Source: Ralstonia thomasii
GTDB lineage: Bacteria; Pseudomonadota; Gammaproteobacteria; Burkholderiales; Burkholderiaceae
Reading direction: 5' to 3' (one strand)
DNA: 64,000 bases
Assembly (NCBI RefSeq): GCF_958405895.1
Contig: NZ_CATZAR010000002.1
Shown here piece after piece: positions 43,781 through 51,591 of this stretch (positions are counted from its first letter, which is position 1; each line of letters begins with the position of its first letter). The notes under the pieces were generated by a model. The model made no database searches. It was not told the DNA's origin and saw only the letters and a list, made by a program, of their open reading frames with translations. Position numbers and translations under genes: made by a program.

Positions 43781-44440
43781 ATGGACACGATGCTGCAGAT
43801 GGATCAGTCATCGGGCTCGGCACTCACGTTCCGTCGCGCTGCGGCTAGCGATGCCGCTGCGCTGGCGCCGTTGGTGCTCGCCTCCGGCCGCCAGGAATTG
43901 GACTGGCTGCTGGGCGTGCCACCGGCCGCATGCGAGGCTTTCCTGCGCCGTGCCATCGCCACCCCAAGCGGGCGTTTCTCGTGGAAGCGCCATTTGGTCG
44001 CCACGATCGGCGGTCAGCCAATCGCTGCCCTTGCGATCCAGGACGGTCGGCACAACTGGCTGGATGATCTCTACGCAGTCCGCGACTTCCTGCAGCATTT
44101 TGGCCTGCGCCGCACGCCCAGCATCATCCGCCGCGGGCTGATTCTCGAAAGCGAGATTCCCGCTCCCACGCGGCGACAAACGCTGGTGGCCCACTGCGCC
44201 ACGCACCCCGATCTGCGCGGCCGGGGAATTTTCAGGGCCCTCTTCTCACACGCAATCAAGCAGCAACTGCTTCCTTCCACGGTCGGGCAGACGCTTGTGC
44301 TCGATGTGCTGGACACGAACCACCGTGCAGCGGCGCTTTACCGGGAACTCGGATTCGAACCAATGGAACGTGGCCGCCGCTCGGCTAGCTTGCCAGCGCA
44401 CCTGGCGGCCACTCGGATGCGGTATTGCGCTTGCAGCTGA
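43781..44440 (+). CDS. GNAT-family acyltransferase
   Basis: A 219-residue N-acyltransferase. The acyl-CoA binding signature is HPDLRGRGIFRALF, and the second motif DVLDTNHRAAALYRELGFEPM is typical of GNAT motif B. Start at 43781, four bases after the oxoamine synthase stop; a frame-compatible GTG/ATG further up overlaps that gene. Its position suggests acylation of the amino product of the preceding enzymes. It is the last gene of the operon that starts at 30189. Confidence 0.85.
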   Translation: MDTMLQMDQSSGSALTFRRAAASDAAALAPLVLASGRQELDWLLGVPPAACEAFLRRAIATPSGRFSWKRHLVATIGGQPIAALAIQDGRHNWLDDLYAVRDFLQHFGLRRTPSIIRRGLILESEIPAPTRRQTLVAHCATHPDLRGRGIFRALFSHAIKQQLLPSTVGQTLVLDVLDTNHRAAALYRELGFEPMERGRRSASLPAHLAATRMRYCACS

Positions 44441-44568
44441 CTGGGTGAGTGTCGGCCCAGTAGGTGCAGACCCACCACGCGCTATTACCAGCAGACGGCT
44501 AGCATGCGGGCAGGGACTGATTGGACATCACGACCAACACAGTCCGCGACGGCCTATGGACCTCTCTG

Positions 44569-44856
44569 TCAAGTTCCAACCCGGAAGTGCTCCGGGCTCT
44601 GGCCAGCATTGACCGCACGCTGCAGCCAATCCGGCATATCGCCCTCTCCATCCCACGTTTGACCCTCAGCACTACGATATCGTGCTTTCGATGAAGCGCG
44701 ACGAAGCGGCGGAAAACACCCTGCGGCAGTGAGATCGGCATACGCCAGGCCATATCGTGCGATCTGCATGCGAACCCACGCGATAGCCTCAGCCCGTCGC
44801 CGCAACATCGCCGCAGGGCTGGACTCGATCATGGACAGATCAACACGATTCGGCAT
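44569..44856 (-). CDS. H-NS-like nucleoid protein, short form
   Basis: A 95-residue protein. The N-terminal half is helical (AMLRRRAEAIAWVRMQIARYGLAYADL) and the C-terminal half carries the H-NS DNA-binding signature region (ARYRSAEGQTWDGEGDMPDWLQRAV). The final segment NAGQSPEHFRVGT is common in small Burkholderiaceae H-NS proteins. The oligomerisation half is shorter than usual, so it could act as a modulator of larger H-NS proteins. It lies at the right border of the capsule locus beside IS remnants. The start could also be the ATG at 44832. Confidence 0.68.
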   Translation of the reverse strand: MPNRVDLSMIESSPAAMLRRRAEAIAWVRMQIARYGLAYADLTAAGCFPPLRRASSKARYRSAEGQTWDGEGDMPDWLQRAVNAGQSPEHFRVGT

Positions 44857-44929
44857 GTAGCGAAGTTTCTAGGAAAAGAAAGATGAGTATTCGGCTTTCG
44901 GCGTGGCAAGGTTTCCCGGTATCGCGTCA

Positions 44930-45108
44930 TCAGCGATGAACGCGCTTCAACAGTGCTCCACCACTATCCCAATGGACATCCACATCGCGAAGCAGATGGC
45001 CGCTGAGAATGTAGTCATCGGATGCTGCGGCTATGGCTTCCAGCTTGACCAACTCACCAACCGGCAATGTATCTAGATTGAATGACAGAAAAGGTTCCGT
45101 TGGCGAAA
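44930..45108 (-). pseudogene. 3' stump of an unknown gene, fused to the truncated IS
   Basis: The last 59 or so codons of a minus-strand gene: TEPFLSFNLDTLPVGELV, then LEAIAAASDDYILSGHLL and RDVDVHWDSGGALLKRVHR before two stops. The frame is lost at the edge of the IS remnant near 45108. I do not recognise the family. Confidence 0.5.
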
Positions 45109-45624
45109 GGTACGCATGGTGCTGCTCACCCGCCAGCCCACAATGCGCCGCGCGAACACGTCGATGACGAACGCCACGTACAGCCAGCCCTGCCAAGTGC
45201 TGACATAAGTGAAGTCGGACACCCACAGTTGATTGGGCCGCTCGGCTTTGAACACTCGCTGGACCCGGTCCAATGGGCATGGCGCCGAAGCATCCGGCGT
45301 CGTGGTCCGCACCACCTTGCCACGACGCACGCCCCGCAACCCCTGACGCTTCGTCAAGCGTTCGACTGTGCAACGCGCGACACGGATGCCCTCGCGATTC
45401 ATCGGCTTCCAGACCTTGTCGGCGCCATACACCTGCCAGTTGGCATGCCAGACGCGCTCGATGTCGGGGATAAGCGCGTCGTCGCGTTGGGCACGTTTGC
45501 AGCGCAGCGCCGGTTTGCGTTGCTGGGCCGCGTGGCGCCGGTAGCAAGACGGGGCAATCTGCAAGACCTTGCAGATGGGCTCGACCCCGTACGCATCGCG
45601 GTAGCGGTCGATGTACGCCTTCAC
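45109..45624 (-). pseudogene. IS3-family transposase OrfB, C-terminal half lost
   Basis: The frame starts with GTG overlapping the orfA stop and shows VYGADKVWKPMNREGI, NQLWVSDFTYVSTWQGWLYV (first catalytic Asp of the DDE integrase core) and VIDVFARRIVGWRVSST. The second Asp and the Glu are gone; after the SSTMRT segment the sequence belongs to another gene. No longer functional. Confidence 0.85.
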
Positions 45625-45944
45625 GACTTGAGTCGGCGGTCGAGCTCCGCCTGCGCAAAAAACGCGCTGGCCGTCTTGAGAATCTCGTTGGCGCGGCTCA
45701 GTTCCTTGACCTCGCGCTGCAACCGCTTGAGCTCCTCGCGCTCGCTGCTGGTCAGGCCGTCACGTTGCCCGCCATCGACCTCCTCGCGCTTGACCCAGTC
45801 CAGCAGCGTCTGCGGCACGCAGCCAATCTTGGGCGCGATGGATTCAACCGCCGCCCACAACGACGGATACTCGCATCGGTGCTCTTGCACCATGCGCACG
45901 GCGCGCTCGCGCACCTCGGGTGAGAACTTGTTCGTCTTGTTCAT
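45621..45944 (-). CDS. IS3-family transposase OrfA
   Basis: A 107-residue protein with an HTH_Tnp_1 domain: FSPEVRERAVRMVQEH, then WAAVESIAPKIGCVPQTLLDWVK, and a leucine-zipper-like tail (ERE ELKRLQREVKELSRANEILK). In intact elements it is joined to OrfB by programmed frameshifting. It is complete here, but its OrfB partner is truncated. Confidence 0.85.
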   Translation of the reverse strand: MNKTNKFSPEVRERAVRMVQEHRCEYPSLWAAVESIAPKIGCVPQTLLDWVKREEVDGGQRDGLTSSEREELKRLQREVKELSRANEILKTASAFFAQAELDRRLKS

Positions 45945-46222
45945 TGCTCCATTCTCTCAAGAGTTGGAGCCTCCTCAAATCCCGGGGCGATTCAGCAACA
46001 GCATATTTGTATCTCCGGGTAGTCAGTCGAGGGGCCAGCGGGGACCGATATTGCGATCCCCTGCTGAACAAGACTGATCTGCCCCGCCCTTCTCATCGGT
46101 CGCCCTGACGATGAGCGAAATTTTGCTGGCGCACCGATGAATATCGATCGCATGCCCAGTCATATCAGTAAGCCCCAGAGTAGATGACAGGGGCGATTGC
46201 CCCATCCACTCATGGATCAATC

Positions 46223-46834
46223 ATGAAGCTCTACTACGCGCCCCAAAGCTGCGCTCTCGCACCGCACATCGTCGCTGCCGAAGCTGGTATCCCGATCACG
46301 GCTGTCTCTGTCGACATTCCCACGCTTAAAACCGATACCGGTATCGACTATCTGACTATCAATCCAAAGGGCTTCGTTCCGGCTCTTGAACTGTCTGATG
46401 GCCAGGTTCTAACGGAGAACGCTGCGATCCTGCAATTTCTAGCCGACCAGGCGCCCGCAGTCGGATTGGCGCCTCCCAACGGCACGTTCGAACGCTCCCG
46501 CCTGCACGAGATGCTGCATTACCTGGGCACCGACATTCACCGCGGCTACAGCCCACTATTTCGCCGCGAGACGCCGGCTCAGACCCGCGAAGAGCGACAG
46601 TCCAGCCTCCGGCGCCACTATGCAGTACTCGACACTGAGCTTTCACGCACGCAGTTTCTTCTCGGCCACCAATTCAGCGTCGCAGACGCGTATCTCTTTA
46701 CCTTGACGCGTTGGGCGAAGCTCATTCAGTTGGATATTTCCCAGTTCGGCCACCTGCAAAGCTTCCAAGGGCGTGTCGCCGCGCGTCCTGCAGTCGCTGC
46801 AGCAATGCGCGCTCAAGGTCTGATCGACGCGTGA
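46223..46834 (+). CDS. Glutathione S-transferase, beta class
   Basis: A 203-residue cytosolic GST. MKLYYAPQSCALAPHIVAAEAG contains the beta-class cysteine region (SCALAPH), followed by INPKGFVPAL and LTENAAILQFLAD for glutathione binding; the C-terminal helical domain has FLLGHQFSVADAYLFTLTRWA. The start at 46223 matches the family; an upstream ATG at 46184 adds 13 residues. It lies 31 bp before an SDR gene and may form a small detoxification operon with it. Confidence 0.93.
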   Translation: MKLYYAPQSCALAPHIVAAEAGIPITAVSVDIPTLKTDTGIDYLTINPKGFVPALELSDGQVLTENAAILQFLADQAPAVGLAPPNGTFERSRLHEMLHYLGTDIHRGYSPLFRRETPAQTREERQSSLRRHYAVLDTELSRTQFLLGHQFSVADAYLFTLTRWAKLIQLDISQFGHLQSFQGRVAARPAVAAAMRAQGLIDA

Positions 46835-46865
46835 CGCCTTAATACTTCTGGTCAAAGAGGACTCC

Positions 46866-47657
46866 ATGAACTCACCAAATACGCCTGTGCCTGCAACTGC
46901 GACGAGCAGCGGTTTGCACGGAAAGGTCGCGATGATTGTTGGAGCAAGCCGCGGCTTGGGCAAAGGCATCGCCAAAGCGTTTGCCGACGCGGGTAGCAAG
47001 GTAGTGGTTGTGTCCCGCACCCCAGTGCCTGCAGGTGAGCTGGAAGATGGCGCTACACATGCTGAGATTGCGGATGCCCGCACTGATACAACTGCCGCCA
47101 CGCTGCTGACAAAGCATGATCCCGATATCCTGGTCCTAGCCGCCGGTGCCACTCCAGTTATGAGGACAATCCGGGAGCAGTCTTGGGAGACGTTCTCTCT
47201 CAACTGGGACACCGATGTGAAAATGGCTTTCCATTGGTTGCAGGCAGTCCTGTCGAAGCCGCTAAAGCCAGGAGCGCGCGTAGTCGTGATCAGCAGCGGC
47301 GCAGCGATCTCCGGCTCACCGCTAAGCGGGGGCTACGCCGGCGCCAAGGCAACTCAGCGCTTCATCGCACAGTATGCGCAGGATGAGGCATTGCGAGCCG
47401 GATTGGACATTGCAATCTCGACAGTGATGCCGCGTTTCGCGCCAACAACTGGCGTTGGTGCACCTGCGGTTCGCGCTTACGCCGAGCATGCCCGGGTCGA
47501 CGTCGATGAATTCCTCCAGACGTTTCAGCGCTCCTTCGGAGCACTCGTCACGCCCGAGACTGCCGGCCATGCAATAGTCGGCCTAGCCAGTACTCGAACT
47601 TCGGAGGTTGCGCCTGCCTACTTACTGACGGGAGACGGCTTACAGAAGCTGGCCTGA
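46866..47657 (+). CDS. SDR family oxidoreductase
   Basis: Classical short-chain dehydrogenase of 263 residues: VGASRGLGKGIAKAF (cofactor), ILVLAAGATP, VVISSGAAISGSPLSGGYAGAK (Ser-Tyr-Lys triad). AGAGGACT sits before the ATG. The C-terminal part is more like non-sugar SDRs of unknown substrate. Downstream of a GST in the same direction. Confidence 0.9.
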   Translation: MNSPNTPVPATATSSGLHGKVAMIVGASRGLGKGIAKAFADAGSKVVVVSRTPVPAGELEDGATHAEIADARTDTTAATLLTKHDPDILVLAAGATPVMRTIREQSWETFSLNWDTDVKMAFHWLQAVLSKPLKPGARVVVISSGAAISGSPLSGGYAGAKATQRFIAQYAQDEALRAGLDIAISTVMPRFAPTTGVGAPAVRAYAEHARVDVDEFLQTFQRSFGALVTPETAGHAIVGLASTRTSEVAPAYLLTGDGLQKLA

Positions 47658-47729
47658 CGGTGCGAAGCAATAGGCGTAAGACCTCGGGAATGTGCCGGCA
47701 CCATGGAGGGCGCTGGGCAACTTCTAGTT

Positions 47730-48009
47730 TGTTGAATCTAAGCGGCCAGTTCACGGCACCACAACGCATCGACGCCGCGCCCGCCGCCGCTCGCGTACCC
47801 GCCGACGTCGAGCGCGCGCTGCAACTGCTCAACAAACACATCTACCAGGCAGACCGCCACACCGGCATGCTCATCGTCCTGCAGCACGATGACGCCAAAG
47901 ACCCGTCGTCATCTCCGCCGGCAGCTATCGGCACAAGCGCGCCCGCGCGCTGACTGACTTTGCGCGGGCGTCGGTGCAGATCTCGGATTTGATTGAGGCG
48001 GGGGTGTAG
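47730..48009 (+). pseudogene. Frameshifted remnant of a small, probably phage-derived gene
   Basis: One frame reads ARVPADVERALQLLNKHIY, then QADRHTGMLIVLQHDDAKDP; near 47900 the continuation shifts frame to VISAGSYRHKRARALTDFA, then RASVQISDLIEAGV and a stop at 48007-48009. A single missing base explains the break. The family is not known to me; position next to phage genes suggests origin from the same prophage. Confidence 0.5.
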
Positions 48010-48193
48010 GGGGCGGGATGGGGCTCGCATCGCTGGGCGGGTTGCGGGCGTCGGTGCGGGCCCTTGGGGCTGGCCGTTATTGGCCGGTCTCGGCCCTCCG
48101 CTTGGTGCGTGGGCTAGCCGGCGCCAGAAGCAACTACCGACCCAAACCAGCCAATCGAACTTCTCGAGAGCGAAAGCTTAGCCGGTATTGTGC

Positions 48194-48772
48194 TTACTGC
48201 AGCAGACGTTGAATGTCGCCTTGCCGTATAGGAAATTTCTTGAAGTCGCCGTAGTCTTCAAAGAACCATACACATTTGTCAGCCGTTTCATCGGTACCAC
48301 GCGCGAGGCATACCTCGGCTTCGCGAGAATACCAACCCTGCTTTCCGTCCTCGATCGTGATGCGCGTGACTAACGGATTACCGAAGCAACTTGACCCAAA
48401 TACCACGCGCTCAAGCAACGGCTCACCGTTTCTCTGGAGACTCAGGAAGATCTCTGGTGCAGCCCCACACATTCCCCGTTCACTCCAGCCAGTTTGAGTA
48501 GCGATGATCGTGTACTTCGAGTCGGGCAATGAGCATTCGTAGGAGAGTTTGCTTGGCGAAAAAAATCCATGGCGAGCCAACACGTCGGGACGAACCGTGC
48601 CGTGTTCAGTCAACGCGGTGATCGCCGGGTTGTGTATCCCTCGATACTCGACGTCTAAGAATTGCGCATCCGGGACGCATGAAATGCGCACGAAATCAAC
48701 CGTATAGTCGGCCCACACCGGACTAGCGAGCACCAAGAGCAGCAGCGCGATGAGTGGAAACCACTTGTGCAT
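48194..48772 (-). CDS. Secreted hypothetical protein with signal peptide
   Basis: A 192-residue protein starting MHKWFPLIALLLLVLASPVWA, a clear Sec signal peptide with an A-x-A type cleavage before DYTVDF. The mature part has several cysteines (CVPD, YECSL, MCGA, SSCFG, CLARG, KCVWF), likely disulfide-bonded in the periplasm. The frame extends 12 codons further up to 48808 without homology signs. No family recognised; isolated between phage remnants. Could be an immunity or inhibitor-type protein, but nothing shows it. Confidence 0.65.
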   Translation of the reverse strand: MHKWFPLIALLLLVLASPVWADYTVDFVRISCVPDAQFLDVEYRGIHNPAITALTEHGTVRPDVLARHGFFSPSKLSYECSLPDSKYTIIATQTGWSERGMCGAAPEIFLSLQRNGEPLLERVVFGSSCFGNPLVTRITIEDGKQGWYSREAEVCLARGTDETADKCVWFFEDYGDFKKFPIRQGDIQRLLQ

Positions 48773-49028
48773 TTGAGGCTGCCGATGATCAGTGTGCTTA
48801 AGGGTCATGAAGAAAATTTGTTGCCTTGTTTTCGCAGCAGATCCATCTCCATCGCCATCTTCGAGGGAACACCGGTCAGTATCGGATCATTGTCGGAAAC
48901 GTATCACTGACTCGCGGCCATACCTAGCAGCTCGAGGAGGGGTGTCAGGCACGGGCGACAGTATTGAATCGGTTGTCGGCTCATGGCCGATTGCCGCCAA
49001 TCGCCACCGCAACTTGCTGACGCCCCCT

Positions 49029-49550
49029 TTATGGTTGGACGCAAACACCAGCCACCTCAAGCGCCCGCTCCCTCCCCTGCAAATACCTCAGTTTCTCCGC
49101 ATCCCGCTCGGCCCCAGCGAAGAGATCGACAAGATCTGCCGCATCCTCTCCAGATAGCTCACATCGGCCGGCGGCTCCATCGCCCAGGCCGGTGCTGGGC
49201 TGATCTTCACCTGCGCCGGCACCGGCGTCGGGCTGGCAACGGGCGCGCACTGACATCCGTACATCACCAGCAGCAAGAGCGCGCTGCAGACGCGTGTTTT
49301 CAGCGGTGGCACGTTGCATCTCCGAGAAATGGGTACGGTCGAGCGCGTCGAGCTGGTCGGTAAGCTGCCGGTGCTTGCCGATTGCTGCCTGCAGCGCGGT
49401 CACGACGGTATCGACGGCAGCCTGGCGCTCGCTGGCGTGGTCGCGCTGGATCTGCGCGATGGTCGTCTCGTACCGGTTGGCCAGCCAGCCACACACAGCT
49501 GCTGCAGCCACCGCTGCCACTGTCAGGAGTCGGACGATTGCGAAGTTCAT
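49029..49550 (-). CDS. Phage i-spanin Rz-like lysis protein
   Basis: A 173-residue protein with an N-terminal signal-anchor helix (IVRLLTVAAVAAAAVCGWLA) and a long helical periplasmic part (AAVDTVVTALQAAIGKHRQLTDQLDAL), the layout of Rz/LysB i-spanins that span the periplasm and help disrupt the outer membrane in phage lysis. A lipoprotein gene is nested in another frame, the classical Rz/Rz1 arrangement. It follows directly on the broken tail sheath gene, a non-phage order that points to a deletion. Confidence 0.75.
   Translation of the reverse strand: MNFAIVRLLTVAAVAAAAVCGWLANRYETTIAQIQRDHASERQAAVDTVVTALQAAIGKHRQLTDQLDALDRTHFSEMQRATAENTRLQRALAAGDVRMSVRARCQPDAGAGAGEDQPSTGLGDGAAGRCELSGEDAADLVDLFAGAERDAEKLRYLQGRERALEVAGVCVQP
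49088..49312 (-). CDS. Phage o-spanin Rz1-like lipoprotein, nested in Rz
   Basis: A 74-residue frame wholly inside the Rz-like gene in another reading frame: MPPLKTRVCSALLLLVMYGC ends in a lipobox (VMYGC), followed by a proline-rich stretch (APVASPTPVPAQVKISPAPA). Nested, proline-rich lipoproteins are diagnostic of Rz1 o-spanins. Mature protein about 55 residues. Confidence 0.7.
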   Translation of the reverse strand: MPPLKTRVCSALLLLVMYGCQCAPVASPTPVPAQVKISPAPAWAMEPPADVSYLERMRQILSISSLGPSGMRRN

Positions 49551-49558
49551 TGGCTTTG

Positions 49559-50644
49559 CCTTGTCTGATGATGTGGGTCAGCCACTCGTTGGTGACCTCG
49601 AAGCGGAAGATCGGGTTTTCTGCCGGGAAGACGTCGGTAAAGCGCACGTTCCACACGACGCTGCCCTGCTCGATCCGGCTGGCGGTGTTGAGCACCGGGT
49701 CTGCGTAGACCTCGAAGTCGATCAGCGCGCCCGCGTTGCGCTCGTTGCGCATGAATACGTGCAGGCCTTCGGTGACGTGTGCACGTAGGTCTTCGTAATG
49801 CCACGGTCGACGGCCCATTTGTGACCGGCCTGCGCTGCATCCATAAGGAGGTCGAGCGTACGCACGCGCGTGACGAACGACCATTTCGAATCGGTCGACA
49901 ACGTGCGATTGCCCCACAGGCGGTAGCCACCATCGCGAATGATGGTGGCGATGCGGGCCTAGTTGAGCGGGTTCGCGCGGCAGGTCAGATCGTTGTCGAG
50001 ATACTCGATGGGCCGGCCTGTGCCGGTGATGCCAACGAATTCCTTGTTGGACGGCGACGCCCAGTAGCCGTATTGCGCATCGGTGTACGCAAACAGGCCT
50101 GCAGCGAAAGCGGATGCAGTGCATCTACTTCTGCATTGGCGGTGGTGTCCCACGTGCGCACGCCCGGGCCGTCGATGATGCTGACGGCGCGCAGCTTGTC
50201 GGCAAGCCCATCCATGGCCGTCGCGACCGGCTGGCGCGCGGAGAACCCCGGTGCGATCAGCAAGCGTGGCTGCACGTTGAAACACGATTTGGCATCGAGC
50301 ATCGACTGCAGGCCGGTGCGCACGCCGCCCGCCGTGACGCCACCGATGATGCCGGACGTGAGCGCGTTGGTGTCTTTCGACTCCGTCACGCCGGTCGCGA
50401 CGATGACAGCGGAGGTGCGGGCGTAGATGGCATTGATGGCGCGGGTGATGGCGCTGTTCTGGCCGAAGGCCTGCGCGGCCTCGCGCGGGTTGGTGATCTG
50501 CACCGGCACATCGGGCTGCACGAGATCCGCACCGGGGGTGTAGGTGTCTATCAGGTCGATGATGGACGACGAGGGCACGGCAATTGGCCGTGGACCGCTA
50601 TCGATAATCGTGGTGGTGATGCCGTGGAAGAATGAAGATGCCAT
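49559..50644 (-). pseudogene. Phage tail sheath protein gene, multiply broken
   Basis: Contractile-tail sheath (P2 FI-like). The first frame runs from MASSFFHGITTTIIDSGPRPI to about 50125. After a frameshift FAYTDAQYGYWASPSNKEFVG, then ITGTGRPIEYLDNDLTCRANPLN ends at TAG (49959-49961). The same frame continues RIATIIRDGGYRLWGNRTLS to about 49755, and a second shift gives ALIDFEVYADPVLNTASRIE and ending FEVTNEWLTHI. The gene's own stop is lost at the junction with the Rz region. Two frameshifts and one nonsense codon show a dead prophage. Confidence 0.88.
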
Positions 50645-50666
50645 GCGGCTCCTCGACGGGAAGAAG

Positions 50667-50695
50667 AAAAAAAACGCCCCGCGCGGTGGCGGGGC
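50667..50695 (-). terminator. Intrinsic terminator after the 77-residue phage gene
   Basis: On the minus strand GCCCCGC pairs with GCGGGGC (6-base loop) and is followed by eight T. It lies about 50 bp after the stop of the gene at 50747-50980 and just before the sheath remnant. Confidence 0.75.
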
Positions 50696-50746
50696 TTGCT
50701 TGCTGCGGGGTGTGGCGCTGGGGGCGTCCAGGCGCTGTCTTCGGTG

Positions 50747-50980
50747 CTAGTCGACGCTGATGTTTAACGTCACAGGGCCATTTGCCGGCACAGTGACCTC
50801 TTTGGTCCGATAGACCTTCCCATCGCTGTAGATCGTCGCGGTGTAATTTTTGGCAGGGATTTCCTGCTCCTTGCCGAACTCCGTATATCCGTTGTGCCCC
50901 CACCGCGCCTTGTCGATTGTGACGGCCGGCGTTTTCAGATTCTCTTTATCCCCTACCAGATTGACGATGACTTTTGTCAT
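50747..50980 (-). CDS. Small hypothetical protein, prophage region
   Basis: A 77-residue beta-rich soluble protein, MTKVIVNLVGDKENLKTPAV at its start and ending VTLNISVD. GGAG sits at the right distance before the ATG at 50980; an ATG at 51019 adds 13 residues. Base composition is AT-richer than its surroundings. No family recognised; its own terminator and position suggest a phage or late-acquired accessory gene. Confidence 0.65.
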   Translation of the reverse strand: MTKVIVNLVGDKENLKTPAVTIDKARWGHNGYTEFGKEQEIPAKNYTATIYSDGKVYRTKEVTVPANGPVTLNISVD

Positions 50981-51146
50981 GATGGCTCCACGGTTGATCA
51001 GCGTTGAATGGGTCGTCATGCGCGCATGTGCGTGACATGCGCGCCGATGACTCTTGCTACGGTAGGGAGCAGTGAATCGGTTTCCTATGGGGCTTGCGTC
51101 ATGTGTCGGTGGTCTGGGTCTTGGTGTTTTTGTCGTTCGATGGCGC

Positions 51147-51497
51147 CTAATCTAACAGCGCATCCGGGGTGTCCGGCCCAGTGAAATTGGCGGGAAAACC
51201 GGGTTGCCCGGGCACTTCGCGCAGCGCCTGGCGGTACTGGCCGACCTGCTGCGCTTTGCTCGCATCGCCGGAATCCATGGCCTTGTAGAACATGGCGTCG
51301 GCTGCCATGAGGCGACGATCGCGCTCCTCGCGGGCGCGCTGGCCCAGCACGTGCAGCCGTGCTGCTTCGAGCTGCTTGCCGGTGTCGCGGCACATGTTCT
51401 GGCCAACCCAGAAATCGACGCCGTGAACAAGATTGGGGTACTTCTGCCGCACGCAGAAAATCAGTTCGTCATGTGTGATCACAAGGCTGATCCTCAT
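51147..51497 (-). CDS. Phage tail fibre assembly / XkdW-like protein
   Basis: A 116-residue protein. The ending YRQALREVPGQPGFPANFTG is characteristic of phage tail-fibre assembly and XkdW-type tail proteins, and the middle helix (RAREERDRRLMAADAMFY) fits. N-terminus MRISLVITHDELIFCVRQKY. The frame is open to 51548. It marks the right edge of the prophage remnant. Confidence 0.65.
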   Translation of the reverse strand: MRISLVITHDELIFCVRQKYPNLVHGVDFWVGQNMCRDTGKQLEAARLHVLGQRAREERDRRLMAADAMFYKAMDSGDASKAQQVGQYRQALREVPGQPGFPANFTGPDTPDALLD

Positions 51498-51591
51498 GGG
51501 CGCAAGCGACAAGCGGCGGGGGTTCGGCGAGGGGCGTTCACCAGTCACAGCAAGTCAACGGTTCAAAATCCAGGCGCGCAATTTACCGGTT

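Larger units (their letters stand above)
45109..45994 (-). mobile_element. Truncated IS3-family insertion sequence
   Basis: The outer end is intact: CCCGGGGCGATTCA at 45981-45994 is the terminal inverted repeat, followed inward by orfA and orfB in the usual overlapping order. The inner end is missing; homology stops near 45109 inside orfB. The same terminal repeat occurs twice, head to head, at 6705-6726. Confidence 0.85.
49029..51497. mobile_element. Decayed contractile-tail (P2-like) prophage remnant
   Basis: Contains spanins, tail sheath pseudogene and tail-fibre assembly gene, all on the minus strand, but no integrase, terminase, capsid or repressor. It may extend left to about 47.7 kb. 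I found no flanking direct repeats. Confidence 0.75.

Noticed and set aside
45082..46077. 331-codon plus-strand frame over the IS
   Set aside because: Antisense of the IS3 transposase genes; crosses the IS end into unrelated sequence.
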